NCBI RefSeq assembly: GCF_025165815.1
Contig: NZ_JAFFZE010000003.1
Span: 1 to 64,000 of the forward strand
Direction: 5' to 3'
DNA from: Actinophytocola gossypii
GTDB lineage: Bacteria > Actinomycetota > Actinomycetes > Mycobacteriales > Pseudonocardiaceae
DNA length: 64,000 nucleotides
Numbering within the stretch: position 1 is the first letter of the stretch; every line of letters begins with the position of its first letter. The notes beneath the pieces were generated by a model. That model did not search any database. It was given only the letters and a program-made list of their open reading frames with translations, and had not been told where the DNA came from. Below are positions 7,863 through 15,435 of this stretch, piece by piece. The position numbers and the translations under genes were made by a program.

Positions 7863-8687
7863 ATGACCATCCCGACTGTCACCCTGAACAACGGCGTCCC
7901 CATGCCCCAGCTCGGCTTCGGCGTGTTCCAGGTGCCGAACGACGAGACCGAGGCCGCGGTCTCGGAGGCCCTGCGGGCCGGGTACCGCAGCATCGACACC
8001 GCCAAGGTCTACGGCAACGAGACCGGGGTGGCCGACGCGATCCGCGCGTCCGGCATCCCCCGCGACGAGCTGTTCGTCACGACCAAACTGTGGAACGACG
8101 ACCACGGCTACGACGCGGCACTGCGCGCCTACGACACCAGCACCCGCGCGCTCGGCCTGGACCACGTCGACCTGTACCTGATCCACTGGCCGGCGCCGTC
8201 GGCCGACCGGTACGTCGAGACCTGGCGGGCGCTGGAGAAGCTGCTGGCCGACGGGCGGGTCCGGGCGGTCGGCGTGTCGAACTTCCAGCCCGCGCACCTG
8301 CGGCGGCTGTTCGACGAGACCGGCACCGTGCCGGCGGTCAACCAGATCGAGCTGCACCCGTACCTGCAGCAGGCCGAGCTGCGCGGACTGCACGCCGAGC
8401 ACGGCATCGTGACCGAGGCGTGGAGCCCGCTGGCCAAGGGCGGTGACCTACTGGCCGAGCCCGTGGTCACCGAGCTCGCCGAGCGGCACGGCCGCACCCC
8501 GGCTCAGGTGGTGCTGCGCTGGCACCTGAGCCTGGGGAACGTGGTGATCCCGAAGTCGGTGACGCCGTCGCGGATCCGGGAGAACCTGGACGTGTTCGGG
8601 TTCGACCTGGCCGAGGAGGACCTGGCCGCGCTGGGCACCCTGGAACGCGGGCACCGCACCGGCCCGGACCCCGACAACTTCGGCTGA
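7863..8687 (+). CDS. Aldo/keto reductase
   Basis: 274 residues covering a complete AKR (alpha/beta)8 barrel of the 2,5-diketo-D-gluconate reductase-like group. The catalytic tetrad is visible: Asp45 and Tyr50 in SIDTAKVYGNE, Lys75 in VTTKLW, His108 in LIHWP. The NADPH-site motif IPKSV..SRIREN is near the C-terminus. It would reduce aldehydes or ketones with NADPH; the physiological substrate is not evident. ATG 7863 aligns with the family N-terminus. It converges on kamA with only 3 bp between stops, so transcripts must overlap or share termination signals. Confidence 0.92.
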   Translation: MTIPTVTLNNGVPMPQLGFGVFQVPNDETEAAVSEALRAGYRSIDTAKVYGNETGVADAIRASGIPRDELFVTTKLWNDDHGYDAALRAYDTSTRALGLDHVDLYLIHWPAPSADRYVETWRALEKLLADGRVRAVGVSNFQPAHLRRLFDETGTVPAVNQIELHPYLQQAELRGLHAEHGIVTEAWSPLAKGGDLLAEPVVTELAERHGRTPAQVVLRWHLSLGNVVIPKSVTPSRIRENLDVFGFDLAEEDLAALGTLERGHRTGPDPDNFG

Positions 8688-8690
8688 CGG

Positions 8691-10097
8691 TTACTCGGCC
8701 TCGTAGTCGCGCCACCACTTCTGCCCGGCCTCCGGGAGCGTGGCGATCGGGTCGTAGTACGGGTAGCGGCGGCTCAGCGCGTCCGGGTCGTCGTGCTCGA
8801 TGCCGGTGCGGTAGTTCTTCGTCCAGTACGAGACGCCGCGCTCCCGGTCGTAGTCGGCGAGCTGGTGCACCCACCGCTTGCCGACGTACGGGACGTCGCA
8901 GATGATCCGCGGCGTGGCGTACCCGGGCAGGTAGCCCATGATCCCGTGCTGGAGCTGCTGGGCCTCCCACACCGCGACCCGCCAGTGCTCGGCGTTGGGG
9001 ATCATGTCGCACATGTAGAAGTAGTACGGCAGGATGTTCGCCTCGCCCTGCAGCGCGAAGCACAGGTCCAGCAGGTCGTCCGGGGTGGCGTTCACGCCGC
9101 GCATCAGCACGCCCTGGTTGCGGACGTCCCGCACGCCGACCTCCAGCGCGGTGCGGGCGGCCTCGGCGACCAGCGGGGTGACCGACTGGGCGTGGTTGAC
9201 GTGGGTGTGGATGGCCAGGTTGACACCGCGCCGACCGGCCGTGCGGGCGACCCGCTCCAGGCCCTCGACGACCTTGGGCTGCAGCCAGTGCTGCGGCAGC
9301 CCGGCGAGCGCCTTGGTGGCGAGCCGGATGTCGCGGACGGTGTCGATGTCCAGCAGCCGCATCAGGAACGCCTCGAGCTGGTGCCACGGCACGTTCGCGA
9401 CGTCGCCACCGGAGACCACGACGTCCCGCACGCCGGGGGTGCGCCGCAGGTAGTCGATCATCCTGTCCTGGCGGTCGACCGGCTTGAGCGTGAGCTTGTG
9501 CTTGTCGACCTGCTCGGTGGAGTTGCCGACCAGGTCCATCCGGGTGCAGTGGCCGCAGTACTGCGGGCAGGTCGACAGGAGCTCGGCCAGCACCTTGGTG
9601 GGGTAGCGGTGGGTCAACCCCTCGACGACCCACATCTCCGCCTCGTGCAGCGAGTCCCGCGAGCTGTGCGGGTGGTTCGGCCAGTCCGGGTCCCGGTCGC
9701 TGGCGACGGGGAGCATGTACCGGCGGATCGGGTCGGCCAGGAACGCGCTCGTGAACGAGCCCTCCGCCGACGGCACCATCGTGTTGAGCATCTGCGGCGG
9801 CAGCAGCATCGACATCGTGGCCAGCCGCCGCTGGTCGTCGAGCAGGTCGTCGTAGAACGACTCGTCGAGCAGGTCACCCATCACCGCGCGGAGCTGCTTG
9901 GCGTTCTTCACGCAGTGCACCCGCTGCCACTGCGCGTCGCGCCACTGGGCCTCGGTGACGTCCCGCCAGCCGGGGAAGCGGCGCCAGTCGGGCTCGACCA
10001 GCTCCCGCCGGACGTACTCGTACGGTTGCCGCGCGGTCTCGTCGACTGCCTCGGAGACTGTCGTGGCGGCGGTGGCCACGTCATGCAGCGCCGTCAT
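8691..10097 (-). CDS. kamA: Lysine 2,3-aminomutase-family radical SAM enzyme
   Basis: 468 residues. The radical-SAM cluster motif CPQYCGHC places Cys177, Cys181 and Cys184. Lys407 in DVPYVGK is the expected PLP lysine. Lysine 2,3-aminomutase converts L-lysine to L-beta-lysine using a [4Fe-4S] cluster, SAM and PLP. ATG 10097 follows GAGGAG. The gene diverges from the kdd operon, which encodes later steps of the same route, across an 84-bp intergenic region that must hold both promoters. A mutase acting on another amino acid (for example glutamate) is possible, but the neighbours favour lysine. Confidence 0.88.
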   Translation of the reverse strand: MTALHDVATAATTVSEAVDETARQPYEYVRRELVEPDWRRFPGWRDVTEAQWRDAQWQRVHCVKNAKQLRAVMGDLLDESFYDDLLDDQRRLATMSMLLPPQMLNTMVPSAEGSFTSAFLADPIRRYMLPVASDRDPDWPNHPHSSRDSLHEAEMWVVEGLTHRYPTKVLAELLSTCPQYCGHCTRMDLVGNSTEQVDKHKLTLKPVDRQDRMIDYLRRTPGVRDVVVSGGDVANVPWHQLEAFLMRLLDIDTVRDIRLATKALAGLPQHWLQPKVVEGLERVARTAGRRGVNLAIHTHVNHAQSVTPLVAEAARTALEVGVRDVRNQGVLMRGVNATPDDLLDLCFALQGEANILPYYFYMCDMIPNAEHWRVAVWEAQQLQHGIMGYLPGYATPRIICDVPYVGKRWVHQLADYDRERGVSYWTKNYRTGIEHDDPDALSRRYPYYDPIATLPEAGQKWWRDYEAE

Positions 10098-10181
10098 CTG
10101 TTCTCCTCGCCGGTAGGGTTGCGTAAAGATATGCTGCCAGATGCTTGTATCGACGTAAATCCTACGGGAGTGGGTGGTTGG

Positions 10182-11213
10182 GTGTCCTCTTCGGCGTATG
10201 GGCTGCACCGCGTGGTGGAACCGGCGGGGGTGCTGCCGCAGCAGGCGTGGCGGCTGTCCACGGACGACCGCCTGTGGCCGGACGAGGTGCTGGTCGACGT
10301 CGCCCGGCTCAACCTCGACGCCGCGTCCTACCGGCAGCTGCGCGAGCGGCACGGGTCCCCGGACGCGGTGCGGTCGGCGGTGCTCGGGATCGTCGAGGAG
10401 CGCGGGAAGATGCACAACCCGGTCACCGGGTCGGGCGGCATGCTGCTCGGCACGGTCCGCGAGGTCGGCCCCGAGTCCCCGCTGGGCCTGCGGGTGGGGG
10501 ACCGGATCGCGACCCTGGTGTCGCTGACGTTGACCCCGCTGCGGATCACCGACGGGCTCGCCGGCTGGTCGGGCGAGGGCGAGCAGGTGCCGTGCCGGGG
10601 GACCGCGGTGCTGTTCGGCCGGTCGATCGCCGCCCGCCTGCCCGACGACCTGCCGGACGGGCTCGCGCTGTCCGTGCTGGACGTGTGCGGCGCGCCCGCG
10701 CTGACCGACCGCGTGGTGCGCGACGCCGGACCGGGGTCCTCGGTGCTGGTCCTCGGCGGTGGCGGCAAGTCCGGAAGCCTGTCGCTGGCGGCCGCGCGCC
10801 GCGCCGGCGCCGACCGGCTGGTCGCGCTGGTGCCGACCGACACCGAGGCCGACGCGGTGCGCGCCGCCGGCCTGGCCGACGAGGTGCTGGTCGCCGACGC
10901 CCGGGACCCCGTCGCCGTCGCCGACACCGTGGGCGAGCAGGTGGACGTGACCGTGGTGTGCGTGGACGTGCCGGGCTGCGAGCACGGCGCCGTGCTGGCC
11001 ACCGCGGACGGCGGCACGATCGTGTTCTTCTCGATGGCCACCTCGTTCTCCGCCGCCGCGCTGGGCGCCGAGGGCCTGGCGGCGGACGTGCGGATGCTGG
11101 TCGGCAACGGGTACGTGCCCGGCCACGCCGAGTTCGCGCTCGACCTGCTGCGCACGGTCCCAGGGGTTCGCGAGCTGTTCGACCGACGCGAACGGCACAC
11201 TGCCTCGACATGA
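10182..11213 (+). CDS. kdd: L-erythro-3,5-diaminohexanoate dehydrogenase
   Basis: 343 residues. An N-terminal segment (YGLHRVVEPAGVLPQQAW) is typical of Kdd. A Rossmann domain follows with a glycine-rich VLVLGGGGKSGSLSL loop near 190-205. The enzyme oxidatively deaminates 3,5-diaminohexanoate to 5-amino-3-oxohexanoate with NAD(P)+, after lysine 2,3- and 5,6-aminomutases have acted. GTG 10182 is chosen because GGGAG lies about 11 bases upstream; GTG 10170 is an in-frame alternative. Its stop overlaps the next gene's ATG (ATGA), so it is translationally coupled and heads the kdd-amidohydrolase-kamD-kamE-kal operon. Confidence 0.88.
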   Translation: MSSSAYGLHRVVEPAGVLPQQAWRLSTDDRLWPDEVLVDVARLNLDAASYRQLRERHGSPDAVRSAVLGIVEERGKMHNPVTGSGGMLLGTVREVGPESPLGLRVGDRIATLVSLTLTPLRITDGLAGWSGEGEQVPCRGTAVLFGRSIAARLPDDLPDGLALSVLDVCGAPALTDRVVRDAGPGSSVLVLGGGGKSGSLSLAAARRAGADRLVALVPTDTEADAVRAAGLADEVLVADARDPVAVADTVGEQVDVTVVCVDVPGCEHGAVLATADGGTIVFFSMATSFSAAALGAEGLAADVRMLVGNGYVPGHAEFALDLLRTVPGVRELFDRRERHTAST

Positions 11214-12646
11214 CCACCCTGTTCACCGGTGCCCGGATCCACGGCTCGTCCGCGACCGCGTTCGCGGTCACCGACGGAGTGCTCTCCTGGATCGGCGCCG
11301 ACTACCCCGGCACCCCCGGCGACGTGGTGGACCTGGACGGCGCGCTGGTGGCGCCCGCGTTCGTGGACGCCCACGTGCACGCCACCGCCGCCGGTCTGCT
11401 GCGCACCGGCCTGGACCTCACCGCCGCCACCCGCGTCAGCGACGTGCTCGACGCCGTCCGCGACCGCGCCGAACCGGGGGCGTTGCTGTGGGGCCACGGC
11501 TGGGACGAGACCGCGTGGCCGGAGAACCGGCCCCCGACCCGCGAGGAACTGGACACCGTCGCCGGCGGCGTTCCGGTGTACCTGTCGCGGATCGACGTGC
11601 ACTCGGCGTTGGTGTCGTCCGCGCTGGTCGACCTCGCGCCCTCGGCGCGCACCGCGGCCGGCTGGTCGGACACCGGCCCACTCGCCCGCGACGCGCACCA
11701 CCACGTGCGCCGTGCCGCCCGCGCGTCCATCGCGCCCGGGCAGCGGCGGGCGGCGCAGCACGCGTTCCTGCGGCACGCAGCGTCGATGGGCGTGGCGTGC
11801 GTGCACGAGTGCGGCGGCCCGGACATCTCCGGCCGCGAGGACTTCGACGACCTGCTCACCCTCGACACCGGTGTCGAAATCGTCGGGTACTGGGGTGAGC
11901 GCGGCGTGCGGGTGCCCGGCGCGCGCGGGCTGGCCGGAGACCTGTTCGTCGACGGCGCGTTCGGCTCCCGCACCGCCGCGCTGCACGAGCCCTACACCGA
12001 CGCACCGGACACCAGCGGCGCCCGCTACCTCGACGCCGAGCAGATCGCCGCCCACCTGGTCGCCTGCACCGAGACCGGCACCCAGGCCGGGTTCCACGTC
12101 ATCGGCGACGCCGCCGTCGCCGAGGTCGTCGACGGGTTCCGGCGCGCCGAGAAGATCGTGGGGGAGCGGGCACTGGTCACCGCGCGGCACCGGCTCGAGC
12201 ACCTGGAGATGGTCACCGCCGAGCAGGCCGACGAGCTGGCCCGGTTCGGGGTGGTCGCGTCGGTGCAGCCGCTGTTCGACGCCGCCTGGGGCGGCCAGGA
12301 CGGCATGTACGCCCGCCGGCTCGGTGCCCGCGCCGCCGCCCTGAACCCGTTCGCGACGCTCGCGGCCGCCGGGGTGACGCTGGCGTTCGGGTCCGACACC
12401 CCGGTCACCCCGGTCGACCCGTGGGCCACGATCCGCGCCGCCGTGCACCACCGCACCCCCGGCTCCGGCATCGACGAGACGGCCGCGTTCGCCGCGCACA
12501 CCTCGGGCGGCCGCGCCGCCGCCCGCGACCCCTGGACCGGCGAACTCACCGTCGGCGCGCCCGCCACGTTCGCGGTGTGGCGCGACCAGACCTGCCTGCG
12601 GACCGTACGCAACGGACAGACGATCCACGAGGTGCCCCTGACATGA
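11210..12646 (+). CDS. YtcJ-like metal-dependent amidohydrolase within the lysine operon
   Basis: 478 residues, amidohydrolase superfamily (amidohydrolase_3/YtcJ group). The metal-site motif HVHAT follows FVDA near residue 54. Further signatures are FHVIGDAAV, the HRLEHLE histidines, and FGSDTPVTPVDPW near the C-terminus. It would hydrolyse a C-N bond of a cyclic or acylated amine. It overlaps kdd upstream and kamD downstream (ATGA at both junctions), so it is embedded in the lysine-degradation operon. This is unexpected: the step after Kdd is normally done by Kce, which is absent here. Whether the amidohydrolase is part of the pathway is inference; the substrate is unknown. Confidence 0.88.
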   Translation: MTTLFTGARIHGSSATAFAVTDGVLSWIGADYPGTPGDVVDLDGALVAPAFVDAHVHATAAGLLRTGLDLTAATRVSDVLDAVRDRAEPGALLWGHGWDETAWPENRPPTREELDTVAGGVPVYLSRIDVHSALVSSALVDLAPSARTAAGWSDTGPLARDAHHHVRRAARASIAPGQRRAAQHAFLRHAASMGVACVHECGGPDISGREDFDDLLTLDTGVEIVGYWGERGVRVPGARGLAGDLFVDGAFGSRTAALHEPYTDAPDTSGARYLDAEQIAAHLVACTETGTQAGFHVIGDAAVAEVVDGFRRAEKIVGERALVTARHRLEHLEMVTAEQADELARFGVVASVQPLFDAAWGGQDGMYARRLGARAAALNPFATLAAAGVTLAFGSDTPVTPVDPWATIRAAVHHRTPGSGIDETAAFAAHTSGGRAAARDPWTGELTVGAPATFAVWRDQTCLRTVRNGQTIHEVPLT

Positions 12647-14208
12647 CGCTGCTTGGCCTGGACCCCGAGGTGGTCGCGACCGCCCGCCGGCTCGCCGCCC
12701 GCGCCGCCGAACCGGTCGTGTCGATCGCGAAGGCCCACACCACCGTCGCCGTCGAGCGCGCGACGCTGCGGCTCGCCGGCATCACCGGCGCCGACACCGG
12801 CCACCGCGCCGGCGACGTGCCGTGGGTGAACCGCGTCGTCGACACCGTCCGCGACCACTGCGGCCTCGACCACGGCGTCGTCCTGCCCGCGTTCCACGCG
12901 CTGCGCGAACACGACCTCGGCTCGCTGACCGAACTCGCCGAGGCCACCGCCGCCGGCCAGATCCAGTACCGGATCCCCACCGGCCGCGCCGCCGACCGCG
13001 CCGCCAGGACCGGGCACACCGCCATCGCGAAGGGCCTGCGCACCGTCGACCGCAACCGCGCCCAACGCGACAAGCTCGTCACCCGCTTCGGCAACCCCCC
13101 GCGCCGCCCGTGGATCTACCTGATCGTCGCCACCGGCGACATCGACGAGGACGTCGTGCAGGCCGCCAACGCCGCCCGCGCCGGCGCCGACATCATCGCC
13201 GTCATCCGCTCCACCGGGCAGTCCCTGCTGGACTACGTGCCAGAAGGCGCCACCCACCACGGGTTCGCCGGCACCTACGCCACCCAGGAGAACTTCCGGA
13301 TCATGCGCGCGGCGATGGACGACGTGTCCAAGGAGGTCGGCCGCTACATCCGCGTCACCAACTACGCGTCCGGGCTGTGCATGCCCGAGATCGCCGTGCT
13401 CGCCGGCCTGCAACGCCTGGACATGATGCTCAACGACTCCATGTACGGCATCCTGTTCCGCGACATCAACCCGATCCGCACGTTCGTCGACCAGCGGTTC
13501 TCCCGCCAGGTCCACGCCCGCGCCGGCATCGTCATCAACACCGGCGAGGACAACTACCTCACCACCGCCGACGCCGTCGACGCCGCGCACACCGTCACCG
13601 TGTCCCAGCTGCTCAACGAGCACTTCGCGCACGAGGCGGGCCTGCCGGACGAACTGCTCGGCCTCGGGCACGCGTTCGAGATCAACCCGGCGGTGCCCGA
13701 GTCGTTCCGGCTCGAACTCGCGCACGCCCTGTTGGCCCGCGAACTGTTCCCCGACGCGCCGCTGAAGTGGATGCCGCCGACCAAGCACATGACCGGCGAC
13801 GTGTTCGCCGGCTACCAGCTCGACGGGTTCTTCAACCTCGCCGGTGTCCTCACCGGACAGTCGATCCTGCTGGTCGGCATGATGACCGAGGCCGTGGTGA
13901 CCCCGTTCCTGTCCGACCGAGACCTCGCGCTGCGCAACGTCCGCTACGTGCTGGACGCCGCGTCCGGGCTGGCCGAGGACTTCCGGCCCGCCCCGGACGG
14001 GTTCATCGTCAAACGCGCCCACCAGGTCCTCGGCGAGGCCGTCGACCTGCTGGACCGGATCGTGCGCGACGGCCTGCTCGACGCGATCGCCGACGGCACC
14101 TTCGGCCTGATGAAACGCCCACCGGACGCCGGGAAGGGCGCCGACGGCGTGATCGCCAAGGCCGACGGCTACCGCAACCCGGCCGCGGACCTGCTGGAGG
14201 GCAAGTGA
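12643..14208 (+). CDS. kamD: Lysine 5,6-aminomutase alpha subunit
   Basis: 521 residues, full length for the alpha (large) subunit of D-ornithine/lysine aminomutase. Recognisable blocks include KGLRTVDRNRAQRDKLVTRF, TGQSLLDYVPEG, TYATQENFRIMR and MPPTKHMTGDVF. Together with the beta subunit and adenosylcobalamin plus PLP it moves the terminal amino group of beta-lysine from C6 to C5, giving 3,5-diaminohexanoate. The ATG overlaps the amidohydrolase stop. Its own stop overlaps the GTG of kamE (GTGA), as expected for subunits made in equal amounts. Confidence 0.95.
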   Translation: MTLLGLDPEVVATARRLAARAAEPVVSIAKAHTTVAVERATLRLAGITGADTGHRAGDVPWVNRVVDTVRDHCGLDHGVVLPAFHALREHDLGSLTELAEATAAGQIQYRIPTGRAADRAARTGHTAIAKGLRTVDRNRAQRDKLVTRFGNPPRRPWIYLIVATGDIDEDVVQAANAARAGADIIAVIRSTGQSLLDYVPEGATHHGFAGTYATQENFRIMRAAMDDVSKEVGRYIRVTNYASGLCMPEIAVLAGLQRLDMMLNDSMYGILFRDINPIRTFVDQRFSRQVHARAGIVINTGEDNYLTTADAVDAAHTVTVSQLLNEHFAHEAGLPDELLGLGHAFEINPAVPESFRLELAHALLARELFPDAPLKWMPPTKHMTGDVFAGYQLDGFFNLAGVLTGQSILLVGMMTEAVVTPFLSDRDLALRNVRYVLDAASGLAEDFRPAPDGFIVKRAHQVLGEAVDLLDRIVRDGLLDAIADGTFGLMKRPPDAGKGADGVIAKADGYRNPAADLLEGK

Positions 14209-14951
14209 AACGACACGTCCGCCCGTACGGCGACACCACCGGCGACGGCATGGTGCAGGTGTCGTTCACGCTGCCCGTGCCACCCGGCCCCAAGGCCGAG
14301 GGCGCCGCGCTGCAACTGGCCGCCAAGATGGGGCTCGACCCGGCGATGGTCGTGCACTCGCACGGCATCGGCGGCGACTTCACGTTCTTCGTCGTCTACG
14401 GCTCCGCCACACACATCGTCGACCTGGACGCCGTCGAGGTCGTCGAGCGCGAATACCCGCTGCTGTCCCCGGCCGAGGTCAACGGCGTGCTGCGCAAGCT
14501 GTTGCGGCGCAAGCTGGTCGTGGTCGGCGGCTGCATCGGCACCGACGCGCACACCGTCGGCATCGACGCGATCCTCAACATCAAGGGCTTCGCCGGCGAG
14601 AAGGGCCTCGAGTACTACCGGGAGCTGCGCGTGGTCAACCTCGGCGCCCAGGTCACCGTGCCCGAGCTGGTGAAACGCGCCCGCGCCGAGAAGGCCGACG
14701 CCGTGCTGGTGTCCCAGGTCGTCACCCAGCGCGACGCGCACATCCTCAACACCCAGGAGATGTCCGCGGCGTTCCGGGAGGCGATGGGCGACCGCCGCCC
14801 CGTGCTCGTCGCCGGCGGGCCGCGGTTCGACCCGCTGATGGCCGGTGAACTCGGCGTGGACCGGGTGTTCGGCCGGGGCACCACCCCCGGCGAGGTCGCC
14901 TCCTACCTCGTGCACGCACTGCGGACCGCCCAACCAGAAGGAGCAACATGA
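14205..14951 (+). CDS. kamE: Lysine 5,6-aminomutase beta subunit (B12-binding)
   Basis: 248 residues. The cobalamin motif D-x-H-x-x-G is present as TDAHTVGID; its histidine replaces the lower axial base of B12. Eleven residues on, INIKG supplies the lysine that forms the PLP aldimine, the same His-to-Lys spacing as in the clostridial enzyme (His133/Lys144). The B12 Rossmann fold continues to the C-terminus. It pairs with KamD. The GTG start overlaps the kamD stop, and its stop overlaps the ATG of kal. No B12 riboswitch is evident upstream of the operon. Confidence 0.95.
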   Translation: MKRHVRPYGDTTGDGMVQVSFTLPVPPGPKAEGAALQLAAKMGLDPAMVVHSHGIGGDFTFFVVYGSATHIVDLDAVEVVEREYPLLSPAEVNGVLRKLLRRKLVVVGGCIGTDAHTVGIDAILNIKGFAGEKGLEYYRELRVVNLGAQVTVPELVKRARAEKADAVLVSQVVTQRDAHILNTQEMSAAFREAMGDRRPVLVAGGPRFDPLMAGELGVDRVFGRGTTPGEVASYLVHALRTAQPEGAT

Positions 14952-15343
14952 GCCTGACCGTCGGGTTCTCCGTCACCCACCGCCGGTACGTGCCGTACGC
15001 GCACGCCCACTACGGCGGGAACCTGGTGGACGGCGCGTACGGGCTGGCGCTGTTCGGGGACGTGGCGACGGACCTGTCGATCCACACCGACCGCGACGAG
15101 TCGCTGCTGGCCGGCTACTCCGACGTCGAGTTCCTCGCCCCGATCCAGGCCGGTGACGTGGTCGAGGTGACCGCCACCCTCACCAGGGTCGGCACCCGCT
15201 CCCGCGACATCGCGTTCGAGGCGCGGGTGCTGTGCCGCGCCGCACCGGAACGCGGCCCGTCCGCCGCCGACGTGCTCGACCCGCCGGTCGTCGCCACCCG
15301 CGCCAACGCGACCGTCGTGGTACCCACCGCCGCCAAGGACTGA
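14948..15343 (+). CDS. kal: 3-aminobutyryl-CoA ammonia-lyase (hotdog fold)
   Basis: 131 residues, a single hotdog domain. The N-terminal HRRYVPYAHAHYGGNLVDGA and the AGYSDVEFLAPIQAGDVVEV core match Kal from lysine-fermentation clusters. Kal removes ammonia from L-3-aminobutyryl-CoA to give crotonyl-CoA. It is last of the tightly overlapped operon; a 92-bp gap separates it from the acyl-CoA-ligase fusion. Kal implies that 3-aminobutyryl-CoA is made here, so a Kce activity should exist elsewhere in the genome or be replaced. Confidence 0.88.
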   Translation: MSLTVGFSVTHRRYVPYAHAHYGGNLVDGAYGLALFGDVATDLSIHTDRDESLLAGYSDVEFLAPIQAGDVVEVTATLTRVGTRSRDIAFEARVLCRAAPERGPSAADVLDPPVVATRANATVVVPTAAKD

Positions 15344-15435
15344 CTTCCACATTCCGGGACGAGGTCTTGCTCCGAATGGAGCACGCTGCTAGTAAAGCTA
15401 GCTCTGGGCGTTCGCCCCCGCGGACGGAGGAGCTC

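Noticed and set aside
10098-10181. Possible B12 riboswitch or operator between kamA and kdd
   Set aside because: Only 84 bp are available and no riboswitch core is visible; the weak GATA...TATC symmetry is not convincing.
10328-12628. Very long open frame on the minus strand opposite kdd and the amidohydrolase
   Set aside because: It is the complement of well-recognised overlapping genes; its translation is Gly/Arg/Ala-rich without domains and is explained by high GC content.
12643-14951. Ornithine (rather than lysine) aminomutase for kamDE
   Set aside because: The presence of kamA, kdd and kal in the same locus fits beta-lysine metabolism, and the alpha subunit length matches lysine 5,6-aminomutase.
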